Below, piece after piece: positions 1 to 7,311 of a stretch of DNA of 9,519 nucleotides (position 1 is the first letter of the stretch; each line of letters opens with the position of its first letter). The notes below the pieces were generated by a model that saw nothing but the letters and a program-made list of their open reading frames with translations, made no database searches and was not told the origin of the DNA. The translations under genes and the position numbers were made by a program. Source of the stretch: Chlamydiota bacterium (GTDB lineage: Bacteria > Chlamydiota > Chlamydiia > Chlamydiales > SM23-39); NCBI GenBank assembly GCA_027459365.1, contig DAIDIM010000059.1, positions 1 through 9,519 on the forward strand, written 5' to 3'.

Positions 1-2
1 CT

Positions 3-506
3 GGTTTGAGAGGTCAGTGGATTCGACAAAATTTCTCTGTCGATTTTCCATCTGCGATTGTTACTTTGTCCGGCTTCCCGGTTGTAACGGACTCTTTTGT
101 AAGTGTACGTTCACATAGCTGGGCAATTGGTCCAGTTGTTGGGGCAAACACGCACTGGCTCTTGGGCGCTGGCTTCAGATTTGAAGGAGCCGCTGCAGGT
201 TCTATTTGTTATACACGTTATACAAGTATTAACCTAAGCGAAAGTTTAGGAACAGAATCTGATTCTTCAAGATTGCATCATTTAGGATTCTTGAGACCGA
301 CTGCTGAGTTAGGAGTTGGTTTTGGTTGGGGATCTTACCTCTGGTGCCAAAGCTATTACATGGATTTGTCACTACGCTATGACTTCCATGTATTATGGGA
401 TCAAAACGTAATGGTAGAGTTTGCGAATGCAATGAATGGAATTCCTGGAACAAATGGGAATCTCTACATGCATGGACTTACACTCACATTGCTCTTTGCA
501 TTCTAA
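3..506 (+). CDS. MOMP-like / Lpg1974-family pore-forming outer membrane protein, C-terminal fragment
   Basis: The reading frame is open from the window edge (first whole codon at 3), so the true start lies upstream. The TTG at position 6 is not a credible start. About 167 residues are visible. They alternate aromatic/hydrophobic and polar residues in the manner of beta-strands, for example DLSLRYDFHVLWDQNVM, and end in MHGLTLTLLFAF, with a terminal Phe typical of outer-membrane barrel proteins recognised by the BAM complex. The W-D-Q element followed by the HGLTLT ending resembles the Lpg1974-type (Legionella/MOMP-like) porins that are expanded in environmental Chlamydiae. The expected role is a general pore or adhesin-like barrel in the outer membrane. 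Several Cys residues (in the SICY and WCQ segments) could take part in the disulfide-linked envelope characteristic of chlamydiae. The family call rests on motif resemblance. The barrel and outer-membrane location is firmer than the family name. Confidence 0.7.
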   Translation, partial: GLRGQWIRQNFSVDFPSAIVTLSGFPVVTDSFVSVRSHSWAIGPVVGANTHWLLGAGFRFEGAAAGSICYTRYTSINLSESLGTESDSSRLHHLGFLRPTAELGVGFGWGSYLWCQSYYMDLSLRYDFHVLWDQNVMVEFANAMNGIPGTNGNLYMHGLTLTLLFAF

Positions 507-524
507 TTTGATTTGAGCTTATCT

Positions 525-563
525 AGGACCGCCTTTTTCAAAGGCGGTCCTTTTTTCTTTTTT
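525..563 (+). terminator. Strong rho-independent terminator after the porin gene
   Basis: A perfect 12-bp stem (AGGACCGCCTTT at 525-536 pairing with AAAGGCGGTCCT at 540-551) closes a 3-nt loop (TTC) and runs into a T-rich tract, TTTTTTC followed by further T residues to 563. It starts 18 bases after the porin stop codon. The left flank is not A-rich enough to serve the minus strand, so it is read as one-directional. It isolates the porin transcript from oppA. Confidence 0.95.
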
Positions 564-579
564 CTGTTATCATCATTTT

Positions 580-2112
580 ATGATCTACTTTCTTCTGATT
601 GCCCTACTCTTTGTAGGATGTACTAAAAAAGAGACACCTGTTTCTAAGCAAACTGTTCATTTAAGCATCCAAGCAGAGCCTGCAACTCTTGATCCAAGAA
701 AGGCACGGGACCTTGACAGTCATGTGATTTTGCACATGCTATTTTGTGGTCTTGTTAGAGAAACAGTTGACGGAACAATCGAGCCATCTCTTGCTGAAAA
801 GATCGAAATAACAGAGGATGGTACACAATTTATTTTCCATCTTCGGAAGACGAATTGGTCTAATGGAAAACCTCTTACAGCAAACGATTTTGTCTTTTCA
901 TGGAGCTCCCTTTTAGATCCACACTTTGTAAGTGATGTAGCCTATCATCTCTATCCAATTCAGAATGCAAAGAGGGTAAAATTAGGAGAATTGCCGGCAT
1001 CATCTCTTGGCGTAAGTGCACCCAATGATCAAACGCTTTGCGTCCAACTTGAAAAACCTACCCCCTATTTTTTAAATCTATTAACTCTTCCTGCTTTTTC
1101 CCCAATTTCTGAAGAGATCGTCAGATCCAATCCAAATTGGGCGCTGCAACCAAACACTCTGATTTCAAATGGCCCATTTAAAGTCCAAAATTGGAGACAT
1201 GCAGACCAGCTTCAATTGCTAAAGAATGGACAATATTGGGAGTCAAATGTTGTTCAATTAGAGGGTGTCGATTTATCTGTTGTTACACCAGATACAGCCC
1301 TGCGTTTGTTTGAAGAAAAAAAACTAGATTGGATGGGATCTCCACTCTCTACACTGCCAGTGGATGCAATCACTAAGCTAAAGGATGTGAAAAAAAATCC
1401 ATTTCTTGCGACAGGATTTTGCCGTCTAAATGTGTTACATGATCCAATTTCATCCGTTCAACTGCGGCGCGCTTTGGCATTGAGTATTAATCGTACAGCA
1501 ATCGTAGAACATCTTCTGAAAGGGGGACAAACTGTTGCAACAAGCCTTGTCCCTAAGGAAATGGGTCTTGGCGCTGGATATTTTGATCAAAATCTCAATC
1601 TTGCCCGCTCTTTAATGCAAGAATTGACAACGCCTGTTTCTCCCATTGTGATTAGCTATTATAACAATGAGAGAAATGCGCTGATTGCACAAACTCTACA
1701 AAGGCAGTGGCAAGAAAATCTGAATCTGAACGTCGAGATTGAAGCTGTTGAGCCCAAAGTGTTTTTTCAAAAGATTTCGCAAAAGAAATATCAAATTGCA
1801 ATTGGATCTTGGACTGCCGACTTTAATGATCCGATAAATTTTCTTGAAGTCTTTAAGTCTAAGGACAATGGAACAAACAACACAGGATGGGAAAATCAGG
1901 AATATATTGAACTTTTAAACCGATCTGCGCTATGTAACAATAAAGAGGAGAGAAAGCAGATTTTACGTAGAGCGGAAGAGATTTTAATGGATGAAATGCC
2001 TATTATTCCCATTTATCACTTCGCTTTGAATTACGTTAAAAATGAGAAATTATCGAACGTCTATTTGTCCCCTCAAGGACATCTCGATCTTCGCACTGCT
2101 TCGTTTAAATAA
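580..2112 (+). CDS. oppA: Peptide ABC transporter substrate-binding lipoprotein (SBP_bac_5, OppA-like)
   Basis: A 510-residue extracytoplasmic solute-binding protein of the family 5 (OppA/DppA) type. It should capture oligopeptides outside the inner membrane and pass them to an Opp/Dpp ABC permease, which is not encoded in this window. The N-terminus MIYFLLIALLFVGC is a short lipoprotein signal with Cys14 as the lipidated residue. The mature start carries the family opening: AEPATLDPRKARDLD, then the LFCGLVR segment and the NWSNGKPLTANDFVFSW block near residues 95-110. The later PQGHLDLR ending is also typical. Length fits the family. The start is fixed by the signal peptide, but no Shine-Dalgarno sequence is visible before ATG 580, and only about 16 bases separate it from the T-tract of the preceding terminator. 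It is followed 8 bases later by a small secreted-protein gene. Peptide specificity cannot be read from the sequence, so oppA is a family-level symbol. Confidence 0.9.
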   Translation: MIYFLLIALLFVGCTKKETPVSKQTVHLSIQAEPATLDPRKARDLDSHVILHMLFCGLVRETVDGTIEPSLAEKIEITEDGTQFIFHLRKTNWSNGKPLTANDFVFSWSSLLDPHFVSDVAYHLYPIQNAKRVKLGELPASSLGVSAPNDQTLCVQLEKPTPYFLNLLTLPAFSPISEEIVRSNPNWALQPNTLISNGPFKVQNWRHADQLQLLKNGQYWESNVVQLEGVDLSVVTPDTALRLFEEKKLDWMGSPLSTLPVDAITKLKDVKKNPFLATGFCRLNVLHDPISSVQLRRALALSINRTAIVEHLLKGGQTVATSLVPKEMGLGAGYFDQNLNLARSLMQELTTPVSPIVISYYNNERNALIAQTLQRQWQENLNLNVEIEAVEPKVFFQKISQKKYQIAIGSWTADFNDPINFLEVFKSKDNGTNNTGWENQEYIELLNRSALCNNKEERKQILRRAEEILMDEMPIIPIYHFALNYVKNEKLSNVYLSPQGHLDLRTASFK

Positions 2113-2120
2113 GAGGTCCA

Positions 2121-2531
2121 ATGTATAAAATAGTGATTTTATTGTTCGCTCCATTTATTTTGTTTGCAGGTCCAGATAGTGGAGGCATTCTATTGTACAA
2201 TGACTCCCCCTTTATCCTAACTGCTACAATTCAAGCCTCAGATGGAACCTACTTAGGTCAGATCTCGGTGCAGCCAAGTGAACAGAAGAATTTCACAACC
2301 CATCTCTCTCCAGCGAAGTATAAACATCCAGGTACACCCGATGTATCGCTGACTCCTTATATTGTGATTTGGCAATGTCCATCAAGGGGTTTTTATTCTA
2401 TGTGTCATCGTGTTTCTCCTGGTTCAATGGTGCGAGCAAATGATTGTCCAGGCCTTCAATTTTGCAATCCAAAAGAGGAGAGCGATCAAAACCAAAAGCC
2501 CGCCTCAACCTTGAAGCGCGTAGAGCAGTGA
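2121..2531 (+). CDS. Small secreted protein of unknown function with four cysteines
   Basis: A 136-residue protein that I do not recognise by function. The first 16 residues (MYKIVILLFAPFILFA) form a clear Sec signal peptide, probably cleaved before Gly-Pro-Asp, so the product is periplasmic or exported. The mature part has a beta-rich look: GGILLYNDSPFILTATIQ, then DGTYLGQISVQP. A C-terminal half follows with four Cys (86, 95, 109, 115) in CPSRGFYSMC and DCPGLQFC, which could form two disulfides. The last 20 residues are polar and probably disordered. A Shine-Dalgarno AAGAGG overlaps the oppA stop codon and sits 4-5 bases before ATG 2121, so the gene is almost certainly co-transcribed and translationally linked with oppA. 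The YNDSPF-containing region feels like a family restricted to Chlamydiales, but that is an impression only. Its stop codon abuts the stop of the opposing gene. Confidence 0.8.
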   Translation: MYKIVILLFAPFILFAGPDSGGILLYNDSPFILTATIQASDGTYLGQISVQPSEQKNFTTHLSPAKYKHPGTPDVSLTPYIVIWQCPSRGFYSMCHRVSPGSMVRANDCPGLQFCNPKEESDQNQKPASTLKRVEQ

Positions 2532-3797
2532 TCATTCCCCGGGATCGATGATTTCCCCTTTCAGATAGGTTGCTTTTCGCAAAAATACTCCGTTCTCATC
2601 ATAAAGCATTGCAACTCCATTTCCGTGTATGACAGAAGAGATCGAATCTAAACCATTTTTTTTATAATATTGCCCTTTTACAAGCTTGTCGTTTTCGTAC
2701 TCTTCCACAAGCATTAAAGAGCCATCGCGATACCAAGAAAGAGAGGGGCCCATTTTTTTATTATGACAATAATCCCTCTGGCTTTGAAGTTGTCCGTTAT
2801 TATACCAAGTTTTGATCGTTCCATGGATCTGATTTTCATGCCAATTGACTGCAAGTTTCGGGATAGGGGCTTTACTTTCAGATTCAGATGCACGATAAAA
2901 CATCGTTTCAATGCCTGTTTTTTCCCCATTTTTTATGGTATAAGTCGAAATGAGTTCTCCGTTATTGTTAAACTGTTTGACTAAGCCTTGTGCAATTCCT
3001 AGTTGAATTTGGACAAGATGAGACACTTTGTCTCCATCAAAAATGGCACGGGTTCCATTGCTATCTTGAACTTCAGAGATGCTTTCTCCATTTTGATTAT
3101 AGTAGTTCCCTTTGATGAGAAAATCTTCTCGATATAGTTCTTCCCAAGCAAGCTCTTTTGTTGAGAAAAATCCTGATGCTATGCCGTCTAACATCCCTTT
3201 TTTGTATGGGACTTTAGATTGGATATCGCCATTAGGGTAATATTCAATAGAGATTCCTTCCAGGAGATGATTTGTAAATAGTTGTTCTTTTTGAAGAGCG
3301 CCGGATGGGTAATAGTGGAGACTTTTCCCATCCAAAGCGCCATTTCGATAGGGCATGTTTGCGATGAGTTTCCCCTGTTCATTCCAAACTTGACACTCCC
3401 CATCAAATAACCAATCTTTTTGCGCACTTGGCGTCACATCGGCGGGACCTCCAATCACATGCGCCTCTATTCTTTGTTGCCCATTAGAATGCCACTCACG
3501 ATAGGCGCCGCTTGCGCGTAACTCCTCAGCTTCTAAATATTGCCAGAGGCTTCCGTTTGGGTGATAGGTCGTGATTCTGGAATGGCTTTTCCCATGATTG
3601 CGATAGATGCGGAGAACTTTTTTATAGGGTTGGGAAGAGAGAAAATTGGTCTGATGATAGTTCTTTAAACGATCGCTGGAATTAATTGTTTCTGTCAGGC
3701 CATTTCGATCTTGAATCTGGATCGCAACCATCGTTTCTTCATTTCGTGCATGATAACAACTGGAAAAAAAGATGACTAATAAAAATATAGCTCTCAT
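2532..3797 (-). CDS. MORN_2-repeat (YwqK-like) putative lipoprotein
   Basis: A 421-residue protein. The N-terminus MRAIFLLVIFFSSC is a probable lipoprotein signal with Cys14, although the lipobox FSSC is not perfect. The rest is built of degenerate repeats of the MORN_2 type. Each has a YxxNG turn, a charged strand and a closing G, for example YHPNGSLWQY near 78-87, HYYPSGALQKEQLF near 161-174, YYPNGDIQSKVPYKKG near 186-201, FNNNGELISTYTIKNG near 276-291, WYNNGQLQSQRDY near 331-343 and WYRDGSLMLVEEY near 355-367. Automated pipelines often label such proteins 'toxin-antitoxin system YwqK family antitoxin', and nothing here supports an antitoxin role. It is the last gene of the minus-strand operon. 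Its ATG overlaps the preceding stop (ATGA, 3794-3797), with a good SD (AAGAGAG) a few bases upstream. A surface or periplasmic scaffolding role is inference. Confidence 0.85.
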   Translation of the reverse strand: MRAIFLLVIFFSSCYHARNEETMVAIQIQDRNGLTETINSSDRLKNYHQTNFLSSQPYKKVLRIYRNHGKSHSRITTYHPNGSLWQYLEAEELRASGAYREWHSNGQQRIEAHVIGGPADVTPSAQKDWLFDGECQVWNEQGKLIANMPYRNGALDGKSLHYYPSGALQKEQLFTNHLLEGISIEYYPNGDIQSKVPYKKGMLDGIASGFFSTKELAWEELYREDFLIKGNYYNQNGESISEVQDSNGTRAIFDGDKVSHLVQIQLGIAQGLVKQFNNNGELISTYTIKNGEKTGIETMFYRASESESKAPIPKLAVNWHENQIHGTIKTWYNNGQLQSQRDYCHNKKMGPSLSWYRDGSLMLVEEYENDKLVKGQYYKKNGLDSISSVIHGNGVAMLYDENGVFLRKATYLKGEIIDPGE

Positions 3798-4420
3798 TCA
3801 AACTCTCTTTTTAGGAATTGCATTTCTATTTCAAAAATATTTGTTTTTAGAGGAGTTTGTTTTGTTTCTAATCGAAAATCGGTAATGATAAACTGCGGAT
3901 GACAAGGGGTTCCTTCGGAATCAATATCTTCAATCATCGTTAAAAATTTTTTGACATCCTCATCATCCATTTGTACGGGATGGCGCTGCTTTTCTTCTGT
4001 CTCCTTAATCGTATTATTTGAGCGGATCGCCTCTTCCATAAACTTTAGCCGATTTGCCCCTTTGGTTAAGAAATCAAGTCGTGCTTCGATTCCTTTTTTA
4101 TCGAATAATGCAGGATGTTGAATGATTTTATTTAACTCCTCAATTTCAGGCTTTGAAAATGTGATTGACTCGATATATTCATCTAAAAAATAGGGATTTG
4201 CATTCTTATGTCGCTGAATAAAAGATTCTTTTTTTTGTTTTCGAATGATTGCCATTTTCCCCTTTTTACAAGTTGTAGAGAAAAGTTGTTCAAAGTGGAT
4301 CATTTTTTTGTACTGGATGAAAGAATAAAAAGAAGCAATGAGGATAGGAAAAATAAGAGTTAGATAAAAAAGAAATGGTTTTTTTTTCGAAAAACAAAAT
4401 TTCCCAAGGCGCTCAAGCAT
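3794..4420 (-). CDS. Bitopic membrane protein of unknown function, possible GspM/PilO-like partner
   Basis: A 208-residue protein that I do not recognise by sequence. A basic N-terminus (KFCFSKKK) is followed by one transmembrane helix at about 15-35 (PFLFYLTLIFPILIASFYSF). A charged, helical stretch comes next, then a C-terminal segment with alternating pattern (QFIITDFRLETKQ...IFEIEMQFLKREF) that could be a small alpha/beta fold. A short cytoplasmic tail, one TM, a helical stalk and a small C-terminal periplasmic domain is the topology of GspM and PilO. It sits just where such a partner would be expected, directly downstream of a GspL/PilM-like gene. The start ATG at 4420 lies 8 bases inside the end of that gene, with an AAAGGA Shine-Dalgarno upstream, and its stop overlaps the MORN gene start. 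These overlaps argue for co-translation. The GspM/PilO link is inference from topology and context only. Confidence 0.8.
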   Translation of the reverse strand: MLERLGKFCFSKKKPFLFYLTLIFPILIASFYSFIQYKKMIHFEQLFSTTCKKGKMAIIRKQKKESFIQRHKNANPYFLDEYIESITFSKPEIEELNKIIQHPALFDKKGIEARLDFLTKGANRLKFMEEAIRSNNTIKETEEKQRHPVQMDDEDVKKFLTMIEDIDSEGTPCHPQFIITDFRLETKQTPLKTNIFEIEMQFLKREFE

Positions 4421-5951
4421 TGTTTTCCTTTAAGTAAAATGAGATAAGGTATTTTTGATCTGCAACTTCCCATTGGATCTCCTGGGTATTATCTGCCCAA
4501 CCCTCTCCTTGATAAATTGCTTCATGAAATTTTCTTGCATTGAGAGGGCTTGCTGTCTGAAATTCCATCTCCACCTTTGCAACATAGGGATCTTTTGGAG
4601 AATCGATTTTAGGATATGAAATGAGTTGGTATCTGATGGATTTAATCTCAATTGGGTCTTGATCATTTTCGGCGCTGAGAATGGCTGGATGTTGATAAAT
4701 CCAAGAGAGCACCTGGGCAACTTTGGGACAACGCAATATGTAGGCATACTCTTTGGTATATTTTTTTGTCGCCTTCTCCCAATGTTCTAAAATTTCCTCT
4801 TCTTTGTCTGTCACAAAGATTTCTTTTTCTAAAATTTGATCCCATTCGTGCAATGTTGATTGAAGGCTACTGATCATTTTGCGATTGTTTGCGTGAAAAG
4901 AATAGTTAGAAAATCCCATCAGACCCAAAGCCATAAGTAAGGACATTGCGCATAAATAAATGGAGGAGAGTCCCATTTTTCTCCAATTTTTTTTGGGGTA
5001 GAATTCATCTTGAAGAAATTGTACCGAAGGCTCGCTAAACCCTATCGCAATTCCAATAGATGTTGCATGTTTTTGTTCTTCTTTTGGAATTTCTTCAAAT
5101 AAATTAGGTTTCACAGAATCTGTGATCGCCTCTTCTAAAAATTCTTGAAGCTGTCCAAACGCATCAACCCGTCCTGTGAAAAAGATGGTTTTTTGTCCAA
5201 AATGATTTGAAAAAGAGTAAATCACTCGAGCAAGCTCTTTTCTCATTGCTAACATTTTCGAAGAGAGTTGGGAGTTTAAAGTCGATTGTAGCTGAAGAAG
5301 GTCAATTTGTTTTGCAATTCCTGTAATTTCTTTAGGGATAAGATTTTTTTTTCTATCTTCCCAAAGGGCCTCTAAAAGAGATTCGATTCCACCTGAAATA
5401 GAATGAAATTTTTTTAAAGTCCCCTTGTCCATGCAAACGCATGTCCACTCATCAGATCCCAAATCGATGATAAAGGCATCTTGAATATGGGGGATCTTCC
5501 ATTTCAAAAATGTGATTAAAGCAAGGGGAGCTGCCGTCATTGAATCAGGATCGATCTCCATCTTTCCAAAAGTGTCGAGAATTTCTCGAATTCCCGAGCG
5601 TAAGACGGTAAAGAGGAGTGCATTTGTTTTTTCTTTATTCGCGTGTTGGATATAAGGAATCGATAAGACCTCTGTTTCACTTAAATGACTAGTCGCATCT
5701 GCTTGAAAAGCAATGATTTGCTCTAGATGTTTTTTGGTATTGGATTGAAATTCTAGCTCTCGAATCAAGAGATTTTTTGCAGAAATAGAGGAACAAATTT
5801 TCCCAGTAAATGCTTTGTAAAGCTGCTTTACACCCTCAACATCGCTGATCGGAAATGTCTTCAAATAAAGAATTTGGGAGCGCTTTTTTGTTTTCTCAAC
5901 TAAAGCTAATCGAAAAAAAGGTTTATCTAAAGTGATCCCGAGAATTTGCAT
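4413..5951 (-). CDS. Actin-fold (PilM/GspL-like) membrane protein with periplasmic coiled coil
   Basis: A 512-residue protein starting at MQILGITLDKP. An in-frame ATG at 6002 would add 17 residues but overlaps the divergent gene, and another at 5969 would add 6. The chosen start puts the first actin-fold strand at the N-terminus, as in PilM. Signs of the fold are LLIRELEF near 61-68, the DPDSMTAAPLAL helix near 134-145, a phosphate-binding strand FIIDLGSDEWT near 160-170, ISGGIE near 185-190 and FFTGRVD near 257-263. A linker QFLQDEFYPKKNWRK precedes one TM helix at about 327-349. Then come a charged coiled coil (about 354-413) and a C-terminal alpha/beta segment with FQTASPLNARKFHEAIYQG. A cytoplasmic actin-fold domain, one TM and a periplasmic ferredoxin-like domain match GspL of type II secretion, or a PilM-PilN fusion of type IV pili. 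It heads a three-gene overlapping operon. Sequence similarity is low, so the architecture is the main evidence. Confidence 0.75.
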   Translation of the reverse strand: MQILGITLDKPFFRLALVEKTKKRSQILYLKTFPISDVEGVKQLYKAFTGKICSSISAKNLLIRELEFQSNTKKHLEQIIAFQADATSHLSETEVLSIPYIQHANKEKTNALLFTVLRSGIREILDTFGKMEIDPDSMTAAPLALITFLKWKIPHIQDAFIIDLGSDEWTCVCMDKGTLKKFHSISGGIESLLEALWEDRKKNLIPKEITGIAKQIDLLQLQSTLNSQLSSKMLAMRKELARVIYSFSNHFGQKTIFFTGRVDAFGQLQEFLEEAITDSVKPNLFEEIPKEEQKHATSIGIAIGFSEPSVQFLQDEFYPKKNWRKMGLSSIYLCAMSLLMALGLMGFSNYSFHANNRKMISSLQSTLHEWDQILEKEIFVTDKEEEILEHWEKATKKYTKEYAYILRCPKVAQVLSWIYQHPAILSAENDQDPIEIKSIRYQLISYPKIDSPKDPYVAKVEMEFQTASPLNARKFHEAIYQGEGWADNTQEIQWEVADQKYLISFYLKENNA

Positions 5952-5986
5952 AACGTTTGATACTACCATAAATCTGGGATTTTTGA

Positions 5987-5992
5987 TATAAT
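5987..5992 (+). promoter_or_regulatory. Candidate -10 box for yggT-dus
   Basis: A perfect TATAAT lies 8 bases before the yggT ATG at 6001. A start of transcription about 7 bases downstream would fall at or next to the ATG, giving an essentially leaderless message. No good -35 hexamer stands 16-18 bases upstream; the nearest (TTGATA at 5957-5962) is 24 bases away. Read as a promoter element with low to moderate confidence. Confidence 0.35.
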
Positions 5993-6000
5993 TCCACACC

Positions 6001-6261
6001 ATGTTTGCACACTATCTTCAACAGATCATCCACTATTTCTTTGTTGCCTATACATTATTGTTATCTGTGCGCATTCTTGGATCGTGGATTCCCTCTTTTC
6101 GCTATCAAACATGGTTTCGCTTCATTGCCTTTTACACAGATCCGTACCTTCGAATTTTTCAGCGAATCATCCCACCCATAGGCGGTCTTGATCTCAGCCC
6201 CATTTTTGCATTTATTGCCCTCCGCATTCTTGAAGCTTTTATTCTAGCGATCCTACGATGA
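6001..6261 (+). CDS. YggT family integral membrane protein
   Basis: An 86-residue protein with two hydrophobic segments: about 8-30 (QIIHYFFVAYTLLLSVRILG) and about 64-85 (LSPIFAFIALRILEAFILAIL). Between them is the family signature: SWIPS after the first helix, then TDPYLRIFQRIIPPIGGLDLSPI, matching the YGGT pattern of a DPxLxxFRxxIPPxGGxDxSP loop. It is a single-domain YggT, whereas E. coli YggT carries two copies. The family is linked to osmotic tolerance and cell envelope or division-associated functions, without a firm biochemical role. No Shine-Dalgarno precedes the ATG. The first four bases of the locus (CATG, 6000-6003) also hold the most upstream possible ATG of the opposing gene. 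The stop TGA overlaps the dus start as ATGA, so the two genes form an operon. Confidence 0.9.
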   Translation: MFAHYLQQIIHYFFVAYTLLLSVRILGSWIPSFRYQTWFRFIAFYTDPYLRIFQRIIPPIGGLDLSPIFAFIALRILEAFILAILR

Positions 6262-7277
6262 AAAATACCCCTTTCAAATTAGGTAACGTCCAATTAAAAA
6301 ATCGGGTCCTCTATGCGCCACTTGCAGGATGTTCCGATTATCCCTTTCGTCAAATGTCCTCTCGTTTTAGACCTGCAATTACCTATTGTGAAATGATCAA
6401 GATGGATGCCCTCATTCGCAACGACTCACACACCTTTCGTTTAATGGATTTTGAAGCCTCCATGCATCCGATAGGCGCGCAGCTTTGTGGAAGCAAACCA
6501 AAACTTGGAGCTCCAACTGCTCGCATTGCGGAGGATCTTGGTTTCGATGTCATCGATTTGAATTGTGGATGTCCCGTCGATAAAGTAACCAAAGATGGAA
6601 GTGGTTCAGGAATGTTAAAAAACCCCGATCTCATCGGTGAAATGCTTTCGAATATGATCAATGCTGTAAAAATCCCCGTAACCGTAAAAATTCGGGCAGG
6701 CTGGGATGAGCAATCGATCAATGCCCCCCTCATTACGCAGATTGCGGAACGGGCCGGTGCAAAAGCAATTACAATCCATGGAAGAACGCGGGCGCAAGGC
6801 TATAGGGGGCCTGCCAATTGGGATTACATCAAGGCATGCAAGCAAGTGGCAAAAGAGATTCAAGTGATTGGAAATGGCGATGTCTTTGATGCAGATGCAG
6901 CACTTCGTATGTTTGCCCATACAAATTGCGATGCAGTTCTTGTTTCAAGAGGAACCCTTGGCCGTCCCTGGATCGTTGAAGATATCCTTAGAGCAATGGA
7001 AGGGCTTCCTTCCATACAAAGGACGCCGCTCGATATCCGCAGTGCCCTTTTAGACCATTTTCATCTCATCATTGGCTATCGCAACGAAAAGCAATCGCTC
7101 CTCGACTTTCGTCGAGTCGGCTGTTGGTATCTCAAACAGTTAGAAGGGGTCAAAGAGCTCCGGATTGCACTCAATAAGTCGACCTCAACGGCAGAAGTGA
7201 TGCAACTCATTGAACGTTTCCCATGGCATGATGTCGCTCTTTCACAGTCTCTTGTATTCGCCGAAAGCGAAGCATAA
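6258..7277 (+). CDS. dusB: tRNA-dihydrouridine synthase, DusB type
   Basis: A 339-residue FMN-dependent enzyme that reduces uridines in the tRNA D-loop to dihydrouridine with NADPH, in the cytoplasm. The TIM-barrel landmarks are all present: APLAGCSDYPFRQ near 20-32 (FMN site), the catalytic loop DLNCGCPVDKV near 100-110 with general-acid Cys105, Lys144 in VTVKIRAGWD, the IHGRTR block near 173-178 with His174, IGNGDV near 204-209 and SRGTLGRPW near 230-238 for phosphate binding. A C-terminal helical tRNA-binding domain follows (HFHLIIGYRNEK...FRRVGCWYLKQL). Length and motifs fit the bacterial DusB/NifR3 class rather than DusA or DusC, though class assignment without an alignment is tentative. 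Translation is coupled to yggT through an ATGA overlap. A weak TTCGC/GCGAA hairpin at the end of the gene is not a convincing terminator. Confidence 0.95.
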   Translation: MKNTPFKLGNVQLKNRVLYAPLAGCSDYPFRQMSSRFRPAITYCEMIKMDALIRNDSHTFRLMDFEASMHPIGAQLCGSKPKLGAPTARIAEDLGFDVIDLNCGCPVDKVTKDGSGSGMLKNPDLIGEMLSNMINAVKIPVTVKIRAGWDEQSINAPLITQIAERAGAKAITIHGRTRAQGYRGPANWDYIKACKQVAKEIQVIGNGDVFDADAALRMFAHTNCDAVLVSRGTLGRPWIVEDILRAMEGLPSIQRTPLDIRSALLDHFHLIIGYRNEKQSLLDFRRVGCWYLKQLEGVKELRIALNKSTSTAEVMQLIERFPWHDVALSQSLVFAESEA

Positions 7278-7285
7278 GATTTTTC

Positions 7286-7296
7286 TATAATATACT
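7286..7296 (+). promoter_or_regulatory. Possible -10 region for the Fic module
   Basis: TATAAT at 7286-7291 overlaps a second good hexamer, TATACT, at 7291-7296. Neither has a recognisable -35 box at normal spacing. If used, transcription would begin near 7298-7303, placing the whole 23-bp repeat array inside the 5' leader of the downstream gene, where a bound protein could act as a roadblock. Confidence 0.25.
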
Positions 7297-7311
7297 TAAT
7301 GTCAATTGTTT

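Noticed and set aside
2531..2560. Possible hairpin ATCAT...ATGAT between the convergent genes
   Set aside because: A 5-bp stem with a long loop and no T-tract on either side.
2532..3797. YwqK 'antitoxin' label for the MORN_2-repeat lipoprotein
   Set aside because: The label comes from automated naming of a repeat family. The protein is exported and has no adjacent toxin candidate.
5952..6002. N-terminal extension of the actin-fold protein to ATG 6002
   Set aside because: The added 17 residues look unlike a PilM/GspL start and would overlap the divergent yggT ATG. The MQILGITL start fits the fold better, although no strong SD decides it.
6383..6920. Open frames on the minus strand opposite dus
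   Set aside because: Frame shadows of a well-conserved dus gene, without family motifs or start signals.
7257..7271. TTCGC-CGAAA-GCGAA hairpin at the end of dus as a terminator
   Set aside because: The stem is only 5 bp, lies inside the coding end, and is separated by about 8 bases from a short T run; too weak to call.
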